Below are positions 6,231-15,500 of a stretch of DNA of 38,349 bases, piece by piece. Each line of letters opens with the position of its first letter. The stretch's first letter is position 1. Origin of the DNA: a virus. A program made the position numbers and the translations under genes. The stretch is from positions 1-38,349 of the IMG/VR virus record IMGVR_UViG_3300033816_000055; one strand, 5' to 3'. The notes under the pieces were generated by a model. It saw only the letters and a program-made list of their open reading frames with translations, had not been told where the DNA came from and ran no database searches.

Positions 6231-7781
6231 ATGCAAATCGTTGATAATCGTGCGTTAGTCCTAACGACTGACGACCCAAGCCTAGTAACTAAGAGCATAC
6301 CTAAAAGCGTAATCATCGAAACCGGCGAAGTGGCCGTCAAGTGGGGGCTAAAAGAAGCCCAGACGCTGGCGTCCCTTGGCTTTGCCGATGTCCCATCACC
6401 TATTAAGCGCGACTATGCGTGGACCGGTAAGTTCAAACCCTTCGTCCATCAAGAGGCAACCGCGTCGTTCCTCACCCTGCACAAACGCGCCTTCTGCTTT
6501 AACGAGCAAGGCACAGGTAAGACCGCATCCGTCATCTGGGCAGCTGACTACCTGCTAAACCTAGGTAAGATTAAGCGCGTCCTCGTACTTGGACCTCTCT
6601 CGATCATGAAGTCGGCATGGCAACGTGACTTGTTCACCTTCGCTATGCACCGGTCTTGCTCCGTCGCCCACGGTGACGCCAAACAACGCAAAAAGATTAT
6701 CGCTGCTGGCGCTGAGTTCGTCATCATAAACTTCGACGGGGTAGCTGTCGTTAAGGACGAGCTTATAGCTGGTGGTTTCGACCTCATCGTGGTGGACGAG
6801 GCGAACGCCTACAAGAACCCACAGACAAACCGCTGGAAAGTACTAGCGCAAATCTTACAGAGCACCGACGCAGCGCTATGGATGCTTACTGGTACGCCAG
6901 CAGCACAAAGCCCTGTTGATGCGTTTGGTCTAGCGAAGCTCGTAAACCCTGACGGTTGCCCCAAATACTTCGGCCAGTTCCGCGACTCGGTTATGACAAA
7001 GGTAACCCAGTTCAAGTGGGCACCACGCCCCGGCGCAGACCGCATTGTTCACCGCGTACTCCAGCCAGCCATCCGGTTTGAGAAGAAGGACTGCCTCGAC
7101 CTACCAGAAGTGACGTACACTGAACGCGAAGCGCCTCTCACCCCCCAGCAGCGTAAGTACTACAATGAGCTTAAGAACGAGATGCTCATCGAAGCGGCAG
7201 GTGAGGAGGTCAGTGCGGTCAACGCAGCGACCAAGATAAACAAGCTCCTGCAAATCAGCGGGGGTGCGGTCTACACGGACACTAAGGAAGTCATCGAGTT
7301 CGACGTATCGAACCGCCTGAATGTGGTCACGGAAGTTATTGAAGAAGCTACTAGTAAGGTACTGGTATTCATACCGTTCACGCATACCATCGAGCTACTG
7401 CATGCCCACCTTACTAAACACAAGATTAGTTGCGCGGTCATCAACGGCAAAGTGTCAATGAACAAGCGCAGTGAGATTGTCGAGGAGTTCCAGTCACGGA
7501 AAGACCCACACGTGCTACTCATACAACCACAGGCTGCGTCTCACGGGCTTACCCTTACGGCAGCAGACACAATCATCTGGTACGCACCGGTGACCAGTGT
7601 GGAGACATACCTACAGGCAAACGCCCGTATCAATCGCCCCGGCCAGAAGAACGCCATGACGATTGTGCACATCAAGGGTAGTCCAGTGGAAGAACGGCTG
7701 TACGGCATGCTCCGTGGCAACATCGAGAACCATGAAAAAATTATCGACCTATACCGAGAAATGGTAAGTGATACTGCTTGA
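6231..7781 (+). CDS. SNF2-type DNA helicase/translocase, 516 aa
   Basis: A superfamily 2 helicase of the SNF2 class with both RecA-like lobes. Motif I is NEQGTGKT (G94-T98), motif II is D189-E190-A191-N192 (a DEAN variant of DEAH), motif III is LTGTP at 219-223, and motif VI is QANARINRPGQ at 462-472. The region around 435-460 (HVLLIQPQAASHGLTLTAAD) is the SNF2 motif V area. Such phage enzymes remodel DNA-protein complexes or recombination intermediates; here the gene follows a Cas4-like nuclease and precedes an ssDNA-binding-like gene. Its TGA sits within the promoter-like TTGACA of the next transcription unit. Confidence 0.93.
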   Translation: MQIVDNRALVLTTDDPSLVTKSIPKSVIIETGEVAVKWGLKEAQTLASLGFADVPSPIKRDYAWTGKFKPFVHQEATASFLTLHKRAFCFNEQGTGKTASVIWAADYLLNLGKIKRVLVLGPLSIMKSAWQRDLFTFAMHRSCSVAHGDAKQRKKIIAAGAEFVIINFDGVAVVKDELIAGGFDLIVVDEANAYKNPQTNRWKVLAQILQSTDAALWMLTGTPAAQSPVDAFGLAKLVNPDGCPKYFGQFRDSVMTKVTQFKWAPRPGADRIVHRVLQPAIRFEKKDCLDLPEVTYTEREAPLTPQQRKYYNELKNEMLIEAAGEEVSAVNAATKINKLLQISGGAVYTDTKEVIEFDVSNRLNVVTEVIEEATSKVLVFIPFTHTIELLHAHLTKHKISCAVINGKVSMNKRSEIVEEFQSRKDPHVLLIQPQAASHGLTLTAADTIIWYAPVTSVETYLQANARINRPGQKNAMTIVHIKGSPVEERLYGMLRGNIENHEKIIDLYREMVSDTA

Positions 7782-7790
7782 CAATGTCAA
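7778..7790. repeat. Perfect inverted repeat TTGACA-A-TGTCAA (operator-like)
   Basis: Two perfect 6-bp arms, TTGACA and TGTCAA, flank one A. The left arm is the -35 box itself, so a dimeric DNA-binding protein here would block RNA polymerase. The XRE-like protein encoded at 9189 is one possible ligand; this is inference. Confidence 0.5.
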
Positions 7791-7805
7791 AGGCTAGTAT
7801 ATGAA
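7778..7805 (+). promoter_or_regulatory. Sigma70-like promoter before coiled-coil/SSB-like genes
   Basis: TTGACA at 7778-7783 is a perfect -35 consensus. A 16-nt spacer later comes TATGAA at 7800-7805, four of six matches to TATAAT. It overlaps the end of the SNF2 gene and lies just ahead of the next ribosome site, giving a short 5' leader. Promoter activity is inferred from sequence only. Confidence 0.45.
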
Positions 7806-7811
7806 GGGTTT

Positions 7812-7827
7812 GGGGTATGCCTACCCC
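7812..7827 (+). promoter_or_regulatory. Leader hairpin GGGGTA-TGCC-TACCCC
   Basis: A perfect 6-bp stem with a 4-nt loop lies between the promoter-like boxes and the AAGGAG ribosome site at 7834-7839. No T-run follows, so it is not a typical terminator. It might stabilise the mRNA 5' end or affect translation. Confidence 0.45.
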
Positions 7828-7845
7828 GACACGAAGGAGCAAATG

Positions 7846-8250
7846 ATGGATAAAGAACAGTCAGTAGAAGAAATGGTGACCGCATACCGGAAAATCCGTG
7901 ATGCCATCCGTGACAAAGAGGAGGAGTTCAAGGAAGAACTTGCCTCCCTGAAAGAACAATTAGACCTTGTTGCCGGAGGCTTACTCGACATCTGCAATAC
8001 GCTGGATGTAGATAGCTTACGCACCAACGCAGGAACGGTCTCTCGTCGGGTTAACACTCGGTACTGGACGAGCGATTGGGATGCGATGTATCAGTTCATT
8101 AAGGAACACGATGCACCCTTCCTGCTAGAACAACGCATCCATAATGGTAACTTGAAGCAGTTCTTGGCAGACAACCCAGAGGTTCTTCCTGTTGGCCTAC
8201 AAGCCGATAACAAGTACGTCGTACAAGTCCGTAAACCTACATCTAAATAA
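7846..8250 (+). CDS. Coiled-coil phage protein next to SSB-like gene, 134 aa
   Basis: Tandem ATGs at 7843 and 7846 follow AAGGAG (7834-7839); the second has ideal spacing. Upstream in-frame codons from 7801 lie in the leader and are rejected. The N-terminal half is a charged coiled coil (about residues 5-50, with KEEEFKEELASLKEQL). The C-terminal half has DVDSLRTNAGTVSRRVNTRYW, then DWDAMYQFIKEHDAPFLLEQR. This layout (coiled coil, 'G..S..T..Gt..r....', then 'W....f...n....le.r') recurs in a phage family commonly found beside ssDNA-binding genes; Gp157 is a distant comparison. Role unknown. Confidence 0.7.
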   Translation: MDKEQSVEEMVTAYRKIRDAIRDKEEEFKEELASLKEQLDLVAGGLLDICNTLDVDSLRTNAGTVSRRVNTRYWTSDWDAMYQFIKEHDAPFLLEQRIHNGNLKQFLADNPEVLPVGLQADNKYVVQVRKPTSK

Positions 8251-8262
8251 GGGGATATACCC

Positions 8263-9189
8263 ATGTCCAATGAAGTTTCTATTTTCAAACAGCCCGGTGC
8301 AATCTCGACTTCGGCTAACCGTGGTCAACTCAGTGAACTCGCCAAAAGTTTCGCTGCTAGCGTAGGGGGTGGCACTAACCGCCGTATCCAGACCAACACC
8401 AACGGGACGTTTAAGCGCCTTGTAAACGGTGAGCAGATTGGCGATGCGGTACGTGGCGACATTGATGTCATTATCGTCCATGCGCTGCCCAAGGTTAGCC
8501 GTGTGTTCTATGCTGGGGCTTACGACCCTAACGCTAAGCCAACTCTACCAGATTGCTGGTCGAACAACGGCGACGCCCCAGAAGCTGCTGCGGGTAACAA
8601 GCAGTCAGCAAACTGCGTAAGCTGCCCTAAGAACGTGGTCGGCTCAGGCAGTAACGGTAAGGGCCGCGCATGCCGCTATCAGCGTCGTATCGCAGTCATC
8701 CTACCTAACGACCCCACAGGGGAAGTGTACCAGTTCAACGTCCCAGCCAAGTCGCTCTTTGGTAAGGGTGTGGGCAATGTGCATCCGTTCGAAAGCTATG
8801 TGCGCTACCTGCTAGCTAACCACGAGTCGCCAGATACAGTGGTAACCAACATTAGCTACGACCTCAACGCCGATAGCATGGAGCTTCTCTTTACTCCTGT
8901 GCGCGGTACCAGCGACGAAGAGCGGGAACTCGTTAAACGTGCGCAGAGTGACGCAGCTACAAAGCGTATGTGCGAACTAACCGTAGCCCAGCAAGACGGC
9001 GTAAAGAAACAACCGGCAGAACCCGCACCCGCACCTAAAATTGCTAGGTCGGATGAGCCGGACGAAGAAGCTTCCGCTGTTATAGCGGAGCCTACGAAGC
9101 GCCCTGCTGCTAAGAGTGACGCTACCGCAGAACCTAAAGCCAACCTAGCTGCTGTCATTAGCAACTGGGGTAGTGATGAGGATGATTAA
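8263..9189 (+). CDS. Probable ssDNA-binding protein with Cys motif and acidic tail
   Basis: A 308-residue protein. A conserved-looking core (about 45-245) includes four cysteines at C98, C118, C121 and C137 (NCVSCPKN ... RACRYQRR), consistent with a zinc knuckle. After a Pro/Ala/Lys-rich flexible linker (about 248-295) the chain ends NWGSDEDD, an acidic tip of the kind that ssDNA-binding proteins such as T7 gp2.5 and SSB use to contact polymerase and helicase. The position between the helicase and primase genes agrees. The OB fold itself cannot be seen by eye, so SSB is a well-motivated inference. The TAA overlaps the next ATG. Confidence 0.7.
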   Translation: MSNEVSIFKQPGAISTSANRGQLSELAKSFAASVGGGTNRRIQTNTNGTFKRLVNGEQIGDAVRGDIDVIIVHALPKVSRVFYAGAYDPNAKPTLPDCWSNNGDAPEAAAGNKQSANCVSCPKNVVGSGSNGKGRACRYQRRIAVILPNDPTGEVYQFNVPAKSLFGKGVGNVHPFESYVRYLLANHESPDTVVTNISYDLNADSMELLFTPVRGTSDEERELVKRAQSDAATKRMCELTVAQQDGVKKQPAEPAPAPKIARSDEPDEEASAVIAEPTKRPAAKSDATAEPKANLAAVISNWGSDEDD

Positions 9190-9422
9190 TGACTTACGGC
9201 TATAGCCTCAAAACCATTGAAGCTAATAGCGAAGCTGACGATGGGCATCTGGGTGTGCAGCTAGGGAGGACGTGCATTAAGCATGGAGTCTCTGTGAGCA
9301 AAGTTGCACGTGACCTTGGTGCCACACGGCAGTCTGTATACAACTGGTTCTGCGGGGTTAGCGCCCCGCAGGGCGAGTTTATCGGGCTTATCCGTAAATA
9401 CATCACCAACTTCCCTACTTAA
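9189..9422 (+). CDS. XRE/Cro-like HTH regulator, 77 aa
   Basis: The start overlaps the previous stop (TAATG) and has a GAGGA site inside that gene. Residues 33-55 read GVSVSKVARDLGATRQSVYNWF, a textbook helix-turn-helix of the XRE/Cro class: a 'vakdlG' helix, a turn, and a recognition helix with SVYNW. The 30 N-terminal residues are hydrophilic. It likely represses or tunes an early promoter; candidate operators are the palindrome at 9446 and the inverted repeat at 7778. No antagonistic repressor or integrase is nearby, so it is not by itself a sign of lysogeny. Confidence 0.75.
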   Translation: MTYGYSLKTIEANSEADDGHLGVQLGRTCIKHGVSVSKVARDLGATRQSVYNWFCGVSAPQGEFIGLIRKYITNFPT

Positions 9423-9445
9423 GTTTCACCCCCCATAAGCAGTAA

Positions 9446-9459
9446 GCAGGTTAACCTGC
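9446..9459. promoter_or_regulatory. 14-bp perfect palindrome, likely operator
   Basis: GCAGGTTAACCTGC is a perfect palindrome in the 50-base gap between the XRE-like gene and the primase-helicase gene. Its symmetry and place directly upstream of a major gene suggest a dimer binding site. It does not overlap a recognisable promoter and is too short and T-free to be a terminator. Confidence 0.5.
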
Positions 9460-9476
9460 AGTGACGAGTGTGCCCA

Positions 9477-12323
9477 ATGGAAGAGTTTGACCTCCTATCG
9501 ACAGTACAGCCATCTGAAGGGTGGTTTGCGATTTTCGGTATTAAAGGCAAAGACGATGTAAGACAGACGCTGGTTGAGACGCGTGAGGAAGCAGATAGGG
9601 TAGCCGCTCTGTACCTCTCTCAAGAGCGTAATGTTTTCTTCGGTGTTGCTAAATATAAGACAGACGCAGGGCGTACCAAGGACAACGTACAGGCGCTCCG
9701 TGCCTTATGGCTAGACATCGACTGCGGCGAAAGCAAAGCCGCAATCAGCGAAAAAACTGGCCGCCCTGACGGTTATATAGACCAAGAGACAGGTCTTGCC
9801 GCGCTACGGGACTTCTGTGGACTCACAGGGTTACCCAAACCTACCCTTGTTAATTCAGGGCGCGGTATACACGCATACTGGACGCTTGACCGAGACGTAA
9901 CCCGCGAAGAGTGGGAGCCTGTCGCCCTCCGCCTCCGTGACTTGTGCTACACCCATAACTTCTTTGTGGACCCAGCAGTGTTTGAGGCGGCGCGCATACT
10001 GCGCATACCGGGCACGTTGAACTTCAAAGACGACCCCCCAAAACCGGTCGAAGTAATGCTCGTCGGGAAGCCGGTTAATTTTGACTGGCTTATACAGACG
10101 TTAGGTGTGAAGCACCTAGCAGCGCAGCCCAAGTGGGAGCCTACCGAACTCGGTAAGGCTATGAACAAAAGCGTCCAGTTCAACTTCGGCAAGATTATGC
10201 GCCGCAGTGAAAAGGGTGAAGGGTGCGCACAGCTTCTCCACGCGTACAGGAACCGTGATACCATAGACTATTACGACTGGTTCCACGCTATCTCGGTCGC
10301 TGCCATGTGCGAAGATGCGCCCGAGGCGGTACATATGATGTCCGAAGGGCACCCAGAATACGACCCTGCCACGGTGGAAAACAAGGTAGCCACCATCAAG
10401 GGTGCAACTAGCTGCGCTAAGTTTGAAGGGAAGAACCCAGCTTTATGTCAAGGATGCAAATGGAAGGGGGAAATCCTCGGCCCTAAGTATCTTGGGCGTA
10501 AGATAAACGAAGCTAAGAGCAACAAAGTCGAAGAGGTCATAGATACACCCACAGGACCTAAGTCAGAAACATTCTATATACCAGAATACCCGTTCCCGTT
10601 TTTCCGTGGGGAAGGCGGGGGTATATGGCGTAAGCCACCAAAGGGCGACGGCGACGAAGCGGAGCCTATCCTAGTATACCACAACGACATCTACATCGTG
10701 AAGCGTATGAAGGACAGGAAGATGGGAGAAGTCCTAGTCTTCCGCCGCCACCTACCGCTCGATGGAGTAGAAGATTTTTCGGTGCCCCTTAACGAGGTGT
10801 CCTCGAAAGACCTACTTCGCAAAGCTATATCAACATACAGCGTAGCTATTCACCCTAAGAAGTTCGACATGTTCATGGACTACGTGATGCTGTCGGTGAA
10901 CGCTACGCAGAACACAGGAAAGTTAGAAATCATGCGTAATCAATTTGGATGGGCAGACAACAACAGCCGCTTTGTCATCGGCGATCAAGAAGTTACTCGG
11001 GATGGTATGCTCTACAGCCCCCCTTCGGCAATCACAGCGCCACTAGCACGGTATATGGGGCCGGTGGGTTCTCTCGATAAATGGAAAGAAGTGTGGTCGC
11101 TGTACGGACGCCCCGGGTTGGAAGGCCATGCCTTCGCCGCGCTTAGCGCCTTTGGTGCTCCACTCTTGAAGTTCCTTAAGCAGTCCGGTGCTGCCATCAA
11201 CCTCGTAAGTCCTGAGTCCGGCACGGGTAAGACAACCATCGCTCGTATGGCTATGAGTGTCTATGGGCACCCCACCGAACTTATTGCTAAGAAGTCAGAC
11301 ACGCTGAACGCAAAGATGCAGTGGTTGGCCATCATGTGCAACCTGCCATATTGTGTGGACGAAATCACCAATATGAGCGCTGATGATTTCTCTGAGTTGG
11401 TTTACGGTATGTCCCAAGGTAAGGGCAAAGAACGTATGACCGCGGGTGGCAACGAGCTACGTATCAACGAGACCACGTGGCAGACTATCTCGATATGTAC
11501 GTCGAACGCATCGTTCTATGAAAAGCTGTCTATCCGCAAGGATAGCCCTGACGGGGAGATGATGCGCCTGATCGAGTACCGTATTAGTCAGACGGATGCC
11601 ATTAGCACCGAAGAAGGCAAGCAGATGTTCGACCAGCAGCTGATGGATAACTACGGCCACGCTGGGCCCATCTTCATGGCCTATGTGCTAGATAATATGG
11701 AGGAGGTTCTCGAAGCATGTAAGAACATCCAGTCTCGGCTTGACCTGCAGCTACGTCTAACACAGCGTGAACGCTTCTGGTCCGCTGGCGTTGCCGCTAA
11801 CATCACGGCAGGTTTTATCGCCAAGATGCTGGACCTAATCGACTGGAATATGAACGATATATACCAGTGGGCATGCAACATGATTATCACGCTGAGACAA
11901 GAGATTGAGCCGCCAGCGACGGACACAAGCCAAATCATCGGGGACTTTGTGAACCGCCACATCCAGAACACGCTCGTCGTAGACGACCAAGTGGACAGCC
12001 GTTCTAACATGGAGGTTAAACCGAAGATGGAACCGAAGGGCGAGCTAATCATTCGGTATGAACCTGACACCAAGATGCTGTTCTTTGCAGCTAAGAAGTT
12101 CAAGGAGTACTGCGTCCAGTTCCAGATTAACTACAAGGAAACCCTGCGTAGGCTAAAGAACGACGGTGTATACATAAGGAGCGACACTAAGCGGATGTCG
12201 AAGGGCATGAGGATTAACACCCTCGGCGTACAAGCACTATTCTTCGACACGTCGGTCAACGGCTTCATGGATGTAGAGGGCTTATTGCCTGTGGAGATCA
12301 GGGATGAAACTGGAGGGAGTTAG
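9477..12323 (+). CDS. Archaeo-eukaryotic-type primase fused to helicase, 948 aa
   Basis: A bifunctional primase-helicase. The N-terminal primase has LWLDIDCG (D80, D82 metal ligands), NSGRGIHAYW (S127-H132) and ARILRIPGTLNFK (about 172-184), the three motifs of AEP/RepB-type primases. A middle domain includes a helical YDWFHAISVAAMC stretch and a cysteine cluster (SCAKFEGKNPALCQGCKWKG, zinc-like). The helicase part has Walker A ESGTGKTT (K585) and Walker B YCVDEI (D628-E629), resembling DUF927-type ATPases. Neither the GTG at 9468 nor the ATG at 9477 has a strong ribosome site; I chose ATG. This differs from the TOPRIM-DnaB layout of T7 gp4. Confidence 0.88.
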   Translation: MEEFDLLSTVQPSEGWFAIFGIKGKDDVRQTLVETREEADRVAALYLSQERNVFFGVAKYKTDAGRTKDNVQALRALWLDIDCGESKAAISEKTGRPDGYIDQETGLAALRDFCGLTGLPKPTLVNSGRGIHAYWTLDRDVTREEWEPVALRLRDLCYTHNFFVDPAVFEAARILRIPGTLNFKDDPPKPVEVMLVGKPVNFDWLIQTLGVKHLAAQPKWEPTELGKAMNKSVQFNFGKIMRRSEKGEGCAQLLHAYRNRDTIDYYDWFHAISVAAMCEDAPEAVHMMSEGHPEYDPATVENKVATIKGATSCAKFEGKNPALCQGCKWKGEILGPKYLGRKINEAKSNKVEEVIDTPTGPKSETFYIPEYPFPFFRGEGGGIWRKPPKGDGDEAEPILVYHNDIYIVKRMKDRKMGEVLVFRRHLPLDGVEDFSVPLNEVSSKDLLRKAISTYSVAIHPKKFDMFMDYVMLSVNATQNTGKLEIMRNQFGWADNNSRFVIGDQEVTRDGMLYSPPSAITAPLARYMGPVGSLDKWKEVWSLYGRPGLEGHAFAALSAFGAPLLKFLKQSGAAINLVSPESGTGKTTIARMAMSVYGHPTELIAKKSDTLNAKMQWLAIMCNLPYCVDEITNMSADDFSELVYGMSQGKGKERMTAGGNELRINETTWQTISICTSNASFYEKLSIRKDSPDGEMMRLIEYRISQTDAISTEEGKQMFDQQLMDNYGHAGPIFMAYVLDNMEEVLEACKNIQSRLDLQLRLTQRERFWSAGVAANITAGFIAKMLDLIDWNMNDIYQWACNMIITLRQEIEPPATDTSQIIGDFVNRHIQNTLVVDDQVDSRSNMEVKPKMEPKGELIIRYEPDTKMLFFAAKKFKEYCVQFQINYKETLRRLKNDGVYIRSDTKRMSKGMRINTLGVQALFFDTSVNGFMDVEGLLPVEIRDETGGS

Positions 12324-12498
12324 CTACGAGGTTAACTGGAGAAAGTTCAAACGAGGGACATCTATATTCTTCCCCTGCCTAGACCCCAAACGCGCTAAGG
12401 CACAAGTCCTAGTGGTTACCAAGCGCCTGAAGCTCAAGGTGTTGATAAAAGCGGTGATCGAAGACGGTATTAGGGGTTTACGCGTCTGGAGAATATGA
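12304..12498 (+). CDS. Small basic hypothetical protein, 64 aa
   Basis: Overlaps the primase-helicase by 20 bases and has GGAGATCAGGG before its ATG. The protein is strongly basic with beta-like and helical segments (TSIFFPCLDPKRAKAQVLVV, then RLKLKVLIKAVIEDGIRGLRVWRI). It is the last gene of the left arm, before the terminator. A nucleic-acid-binding role is likely from charge only. Confidence 0.6.
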   Translation: MKLEGVSYEVNWRKFKRGTSIFFPCLDPKRAKAQVLVVTKRLKLKVLIKAVIEDGIRGLRVWRI

Positions 12499-12543
12499 GT
12501 ATATACACCCTTGGAAGTTTGCTCCTTCCGTTAGGCACACTTT

Positions 12544-12580
12544 AACCCCCGGTTGCTCACTCAGCCGGGGGTTTTTATTT
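12544..12580 (+). terminator. Rho-independent terminator between converging arms
   Basis: The arms AACCCCCGG (12544-12552) and CCGGGGGTT (12565-12573) form a perfect 9-bp GC-rich stem with a 12-nt loop, followed by TTTTT ATTT on the + strand. It ends the left-arm transcript. The stop codon of the giant late gene on the opposite strand lies inside its T-tract. On the - strand the hairpin is followed only by TTAAAG, so it is weaker in that direction. Confidence 0.85.
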
Positions 12581-15500
12581 ATGCTTCAGCATAATAGCCT
12601 TTTGCTCCGGAGTAAGCTGCATACCGCGATAGCTATCCAATTCGCTCTGTAGGTAGCGACTACGAGACTTGGCTATATCTTCCTCTTCAATCTGCAGTTC
12701 TGGTATCGGGTGCAACCTGTTGAACTCACGGATATCGGCTTCGACTTCGGCAACTGTTTCGCTGGAACCCTCGGGGTCGGATTTAGCTTTGTTTAGTTTA
12801 GCCATAAGGTCGGTACGTTCGCCGGTAACGGCGTTAATCATAGCAAGGGCACCCATACGCTCACGCTGCCAATCCGATACCTCGTTCGGTGCCCAACCCA
12901 TACGCTGGAAGTTAAGCTGCAAAGCCGTAATTTCGTCCTTCGCAAACATTTTCCCACCCTTGCGGGTTTCTGCCCCCTGAGTTGACAGCCGCTCGGCAGT
13001 TATAGAACCACGGAATGTGCCGGGGACTATCTTCTCAAGGCCGCGCATAACGTCGCCCTTGTACACATCCTCAAGTGCTTTGATGAACTCGATACTGATA
13101 GCCGCACCGGGAGACAGGTTGGTCTCAAGCCAGTTTACGATTGACTCGCTCCAGTTTTCTCCGGGGATGCTGTCGCGTATCCACATGCCGTTCCAGCTAA
13201 CACGAGATGCAAAGTTAACGCCGATAAGCTCGGACGGTATACCGTTACGTAGGACATCTGCCAGCGCATGCTGCTTGCCATCTAGACCGGGCAGCGTAGG
13301 ATTACCGAAATTCTCCGGCAACCACTCGTACAGGAACCGGTGCTTGGAGTTGTTGTACGAATATGGGTGCTGACGCCGGAACTCTTCTTCCTCCTCGTCG
13401 TCCATGAGCGACGGCAGGATCATATCAATGGCCCCGCACACCACGTCTAACAGCGGTGCGCCTGCTATACCGCCAAGGATAGCCACCATTGCCAAGTTGC
13501 CACCTAATTCGTGTATGGCAGCAGCGCGAGTACGGCCAGTGGCATTCTCGCCCCGTATGGTTTGTATACCCATACGCAAACCAAACATGGTGCGGTTCAC
13601 AGCGTACATGCGGAACAGGAAAAGCAGTTGGCGGATTTGTCCGACCATGTAACGCGGACGCTCGAACAAGTTGTGGCTACCGATAGTCTCGTTCAAGCCA
13701 TTAACAGTGTTCTGGATAGCAGTGTTATATGCTTCCTCTGGCTCCATGCCGTCCTTACGGTTTTTGCCGTAGTCAAGGTCGAAGAACATCATGGCGCTCA
13801 TCTCACGAGAAGCCACGTCAAACATAGTGAAGGGAAGACGCATAGCCTTAAACGCCAGCCCGAGCACTTCTGCCGGAATGTTGTACGTGGAGTAAGTGTG
13901 CGCCATCTCGTTATTAAGGAATAGGGAGCTAGCCGCAGAAGAGTCGAACAAATCGCGGTCGGTAAATTCCTTAAACGCACGGGCACGAATGGGGTTGTTT
14001 TTAACCGCCATGGATGTCCCTATCGAAGGCATAACCTGTGAGAACATGCCATCTGCGTCACGCTCAGGAAGACCGAAGCTGTACGGGATGAAGGAGTAAC
14101 GCATAAAAGCAGCGGCAGCTGCGGTATACCCGTAGTCCGCATTGAGTTTAGGCATAACCGAAATCGGGACGGACAACATCTGCGATGCAGCAGACGCAAT
14201 ACTAGACATGACTTCGAAGAAAGCAAACCGGCTAACCCCCGCCACGAATGCATTCGGTGCTTCTGGGTTGATGGCTCCGCGCAGACGTTGGACCATTTCA
14301 TCCACGTAAGTTCTCGCAGCGGCTTTTTCATCCACAGGCATGCCTTCAAGGGCATCATAGCCTTCACTGACTACGCTGTTAACGTCAGACCCATATTGCA
14401 GCTTCGGGATTTGCACCGCATATTGTGCAGAACTGGACCTAAAATTACGCAGTACATCGCTGCTGAAACCTGTCACGCGCTCGGCATGGATAAACTGCCT
14501 ACGAAGGCTGCGCTCTGGTAGCGTCATGAGGTATGTCTGATAGAGCTTATCCCTAAGCTCTTTCTTCATGGCTTCCATAGCTTCCGCAGGAGTAGCGTAT
14601 TTAGTGGTGTCGTAGTTCCCAGAAACCACAGCCTTATCAATCACCGAGAATATATTGCTGAGCATCAAGCTGCTCTCGACCAAGTTATTCTGGAAGTCCT
14701 CTAAGGTATTACCCTTTTCGAAAACGTTTTCGTTTTGCGGGTCTACGCCCAACTCCTTGGCGCGCTTACGCAGGAAAGCATTCCGCCCAAAAGCAGTTTC
14801 AAAGTGGTGGCGCTCGCGGCCTGTTTTTATCCCGTCACCTTTAATGGTCAGCCAATATTTGCCGTAGCGCCGGAAAGGGAAGTACTCTTTGGGACGTATG
14901 CTATCCGGGATACCCGCATGTGGGTCGTTCGGGTCTGCCTCCCCTTCGGCAAAAGTATCGGGGTCCACCGCTGCAAGAAGCTCTTCTTTAGCTTCATCGT
15001 TGATGGGTAGTTTCTTGATGAAGCTGTTCTGCTCGGTACGCATGATAGTATACATATCCGCGTAAAAATCGCGGACGCGCACATAAATGTCGTGGCCGTT
15101 CTTCTGCTTACCAAGCTCTTCCCAAAGCTTCCAGACCGCCTTAATTTGTTTCTCGCGGATGGTCTTCTTGCCTTTAAACGCAGCGACCTGCCCCTTGCTA
15201 ACGGTTGGGTCCTTTATTGCGTCATTGTACCAAACCATAATAGGGTCGTTCTGAAGCGCATTATCTAACGACGAGAAGTCCGAGGGGGAGAACTCGTTGA
15301 TACGTGCAGCATGCATAGTCGTCGCGAGGACGCGCTGCCCTGTACGGTTGACAAACTTTGTAAAACGCCGGTCTAGCTTCCCAAATTGGGCACGCATCCT
15401 GTTTTGCGCCCCACGGATGTTAGCTTCAATCGTCTCCATACGCCGCAATGGCGGTAAGCGGCCCTTATCAATATCGTTAATAATGAACGAGCTAGTTAGT

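Noticed and set aside
7812-7827. Leader hairpin as a terminator
   Set aside because: No T-tract follows and a ribosome site and gene start right after.
9189-9459. Lysogeny switch (Cro/CI-type) from the XRE protein and palindrome
   Set aside because: No opposing repressor gene, integrase or attachment site seen; one small HTH is not enough.
12513-12529. Small hairpin GGAAG/CTTCC before the main terminator
   Set aside because: Only a 5-bp AT-mixed stem with no T-run; likely chance.
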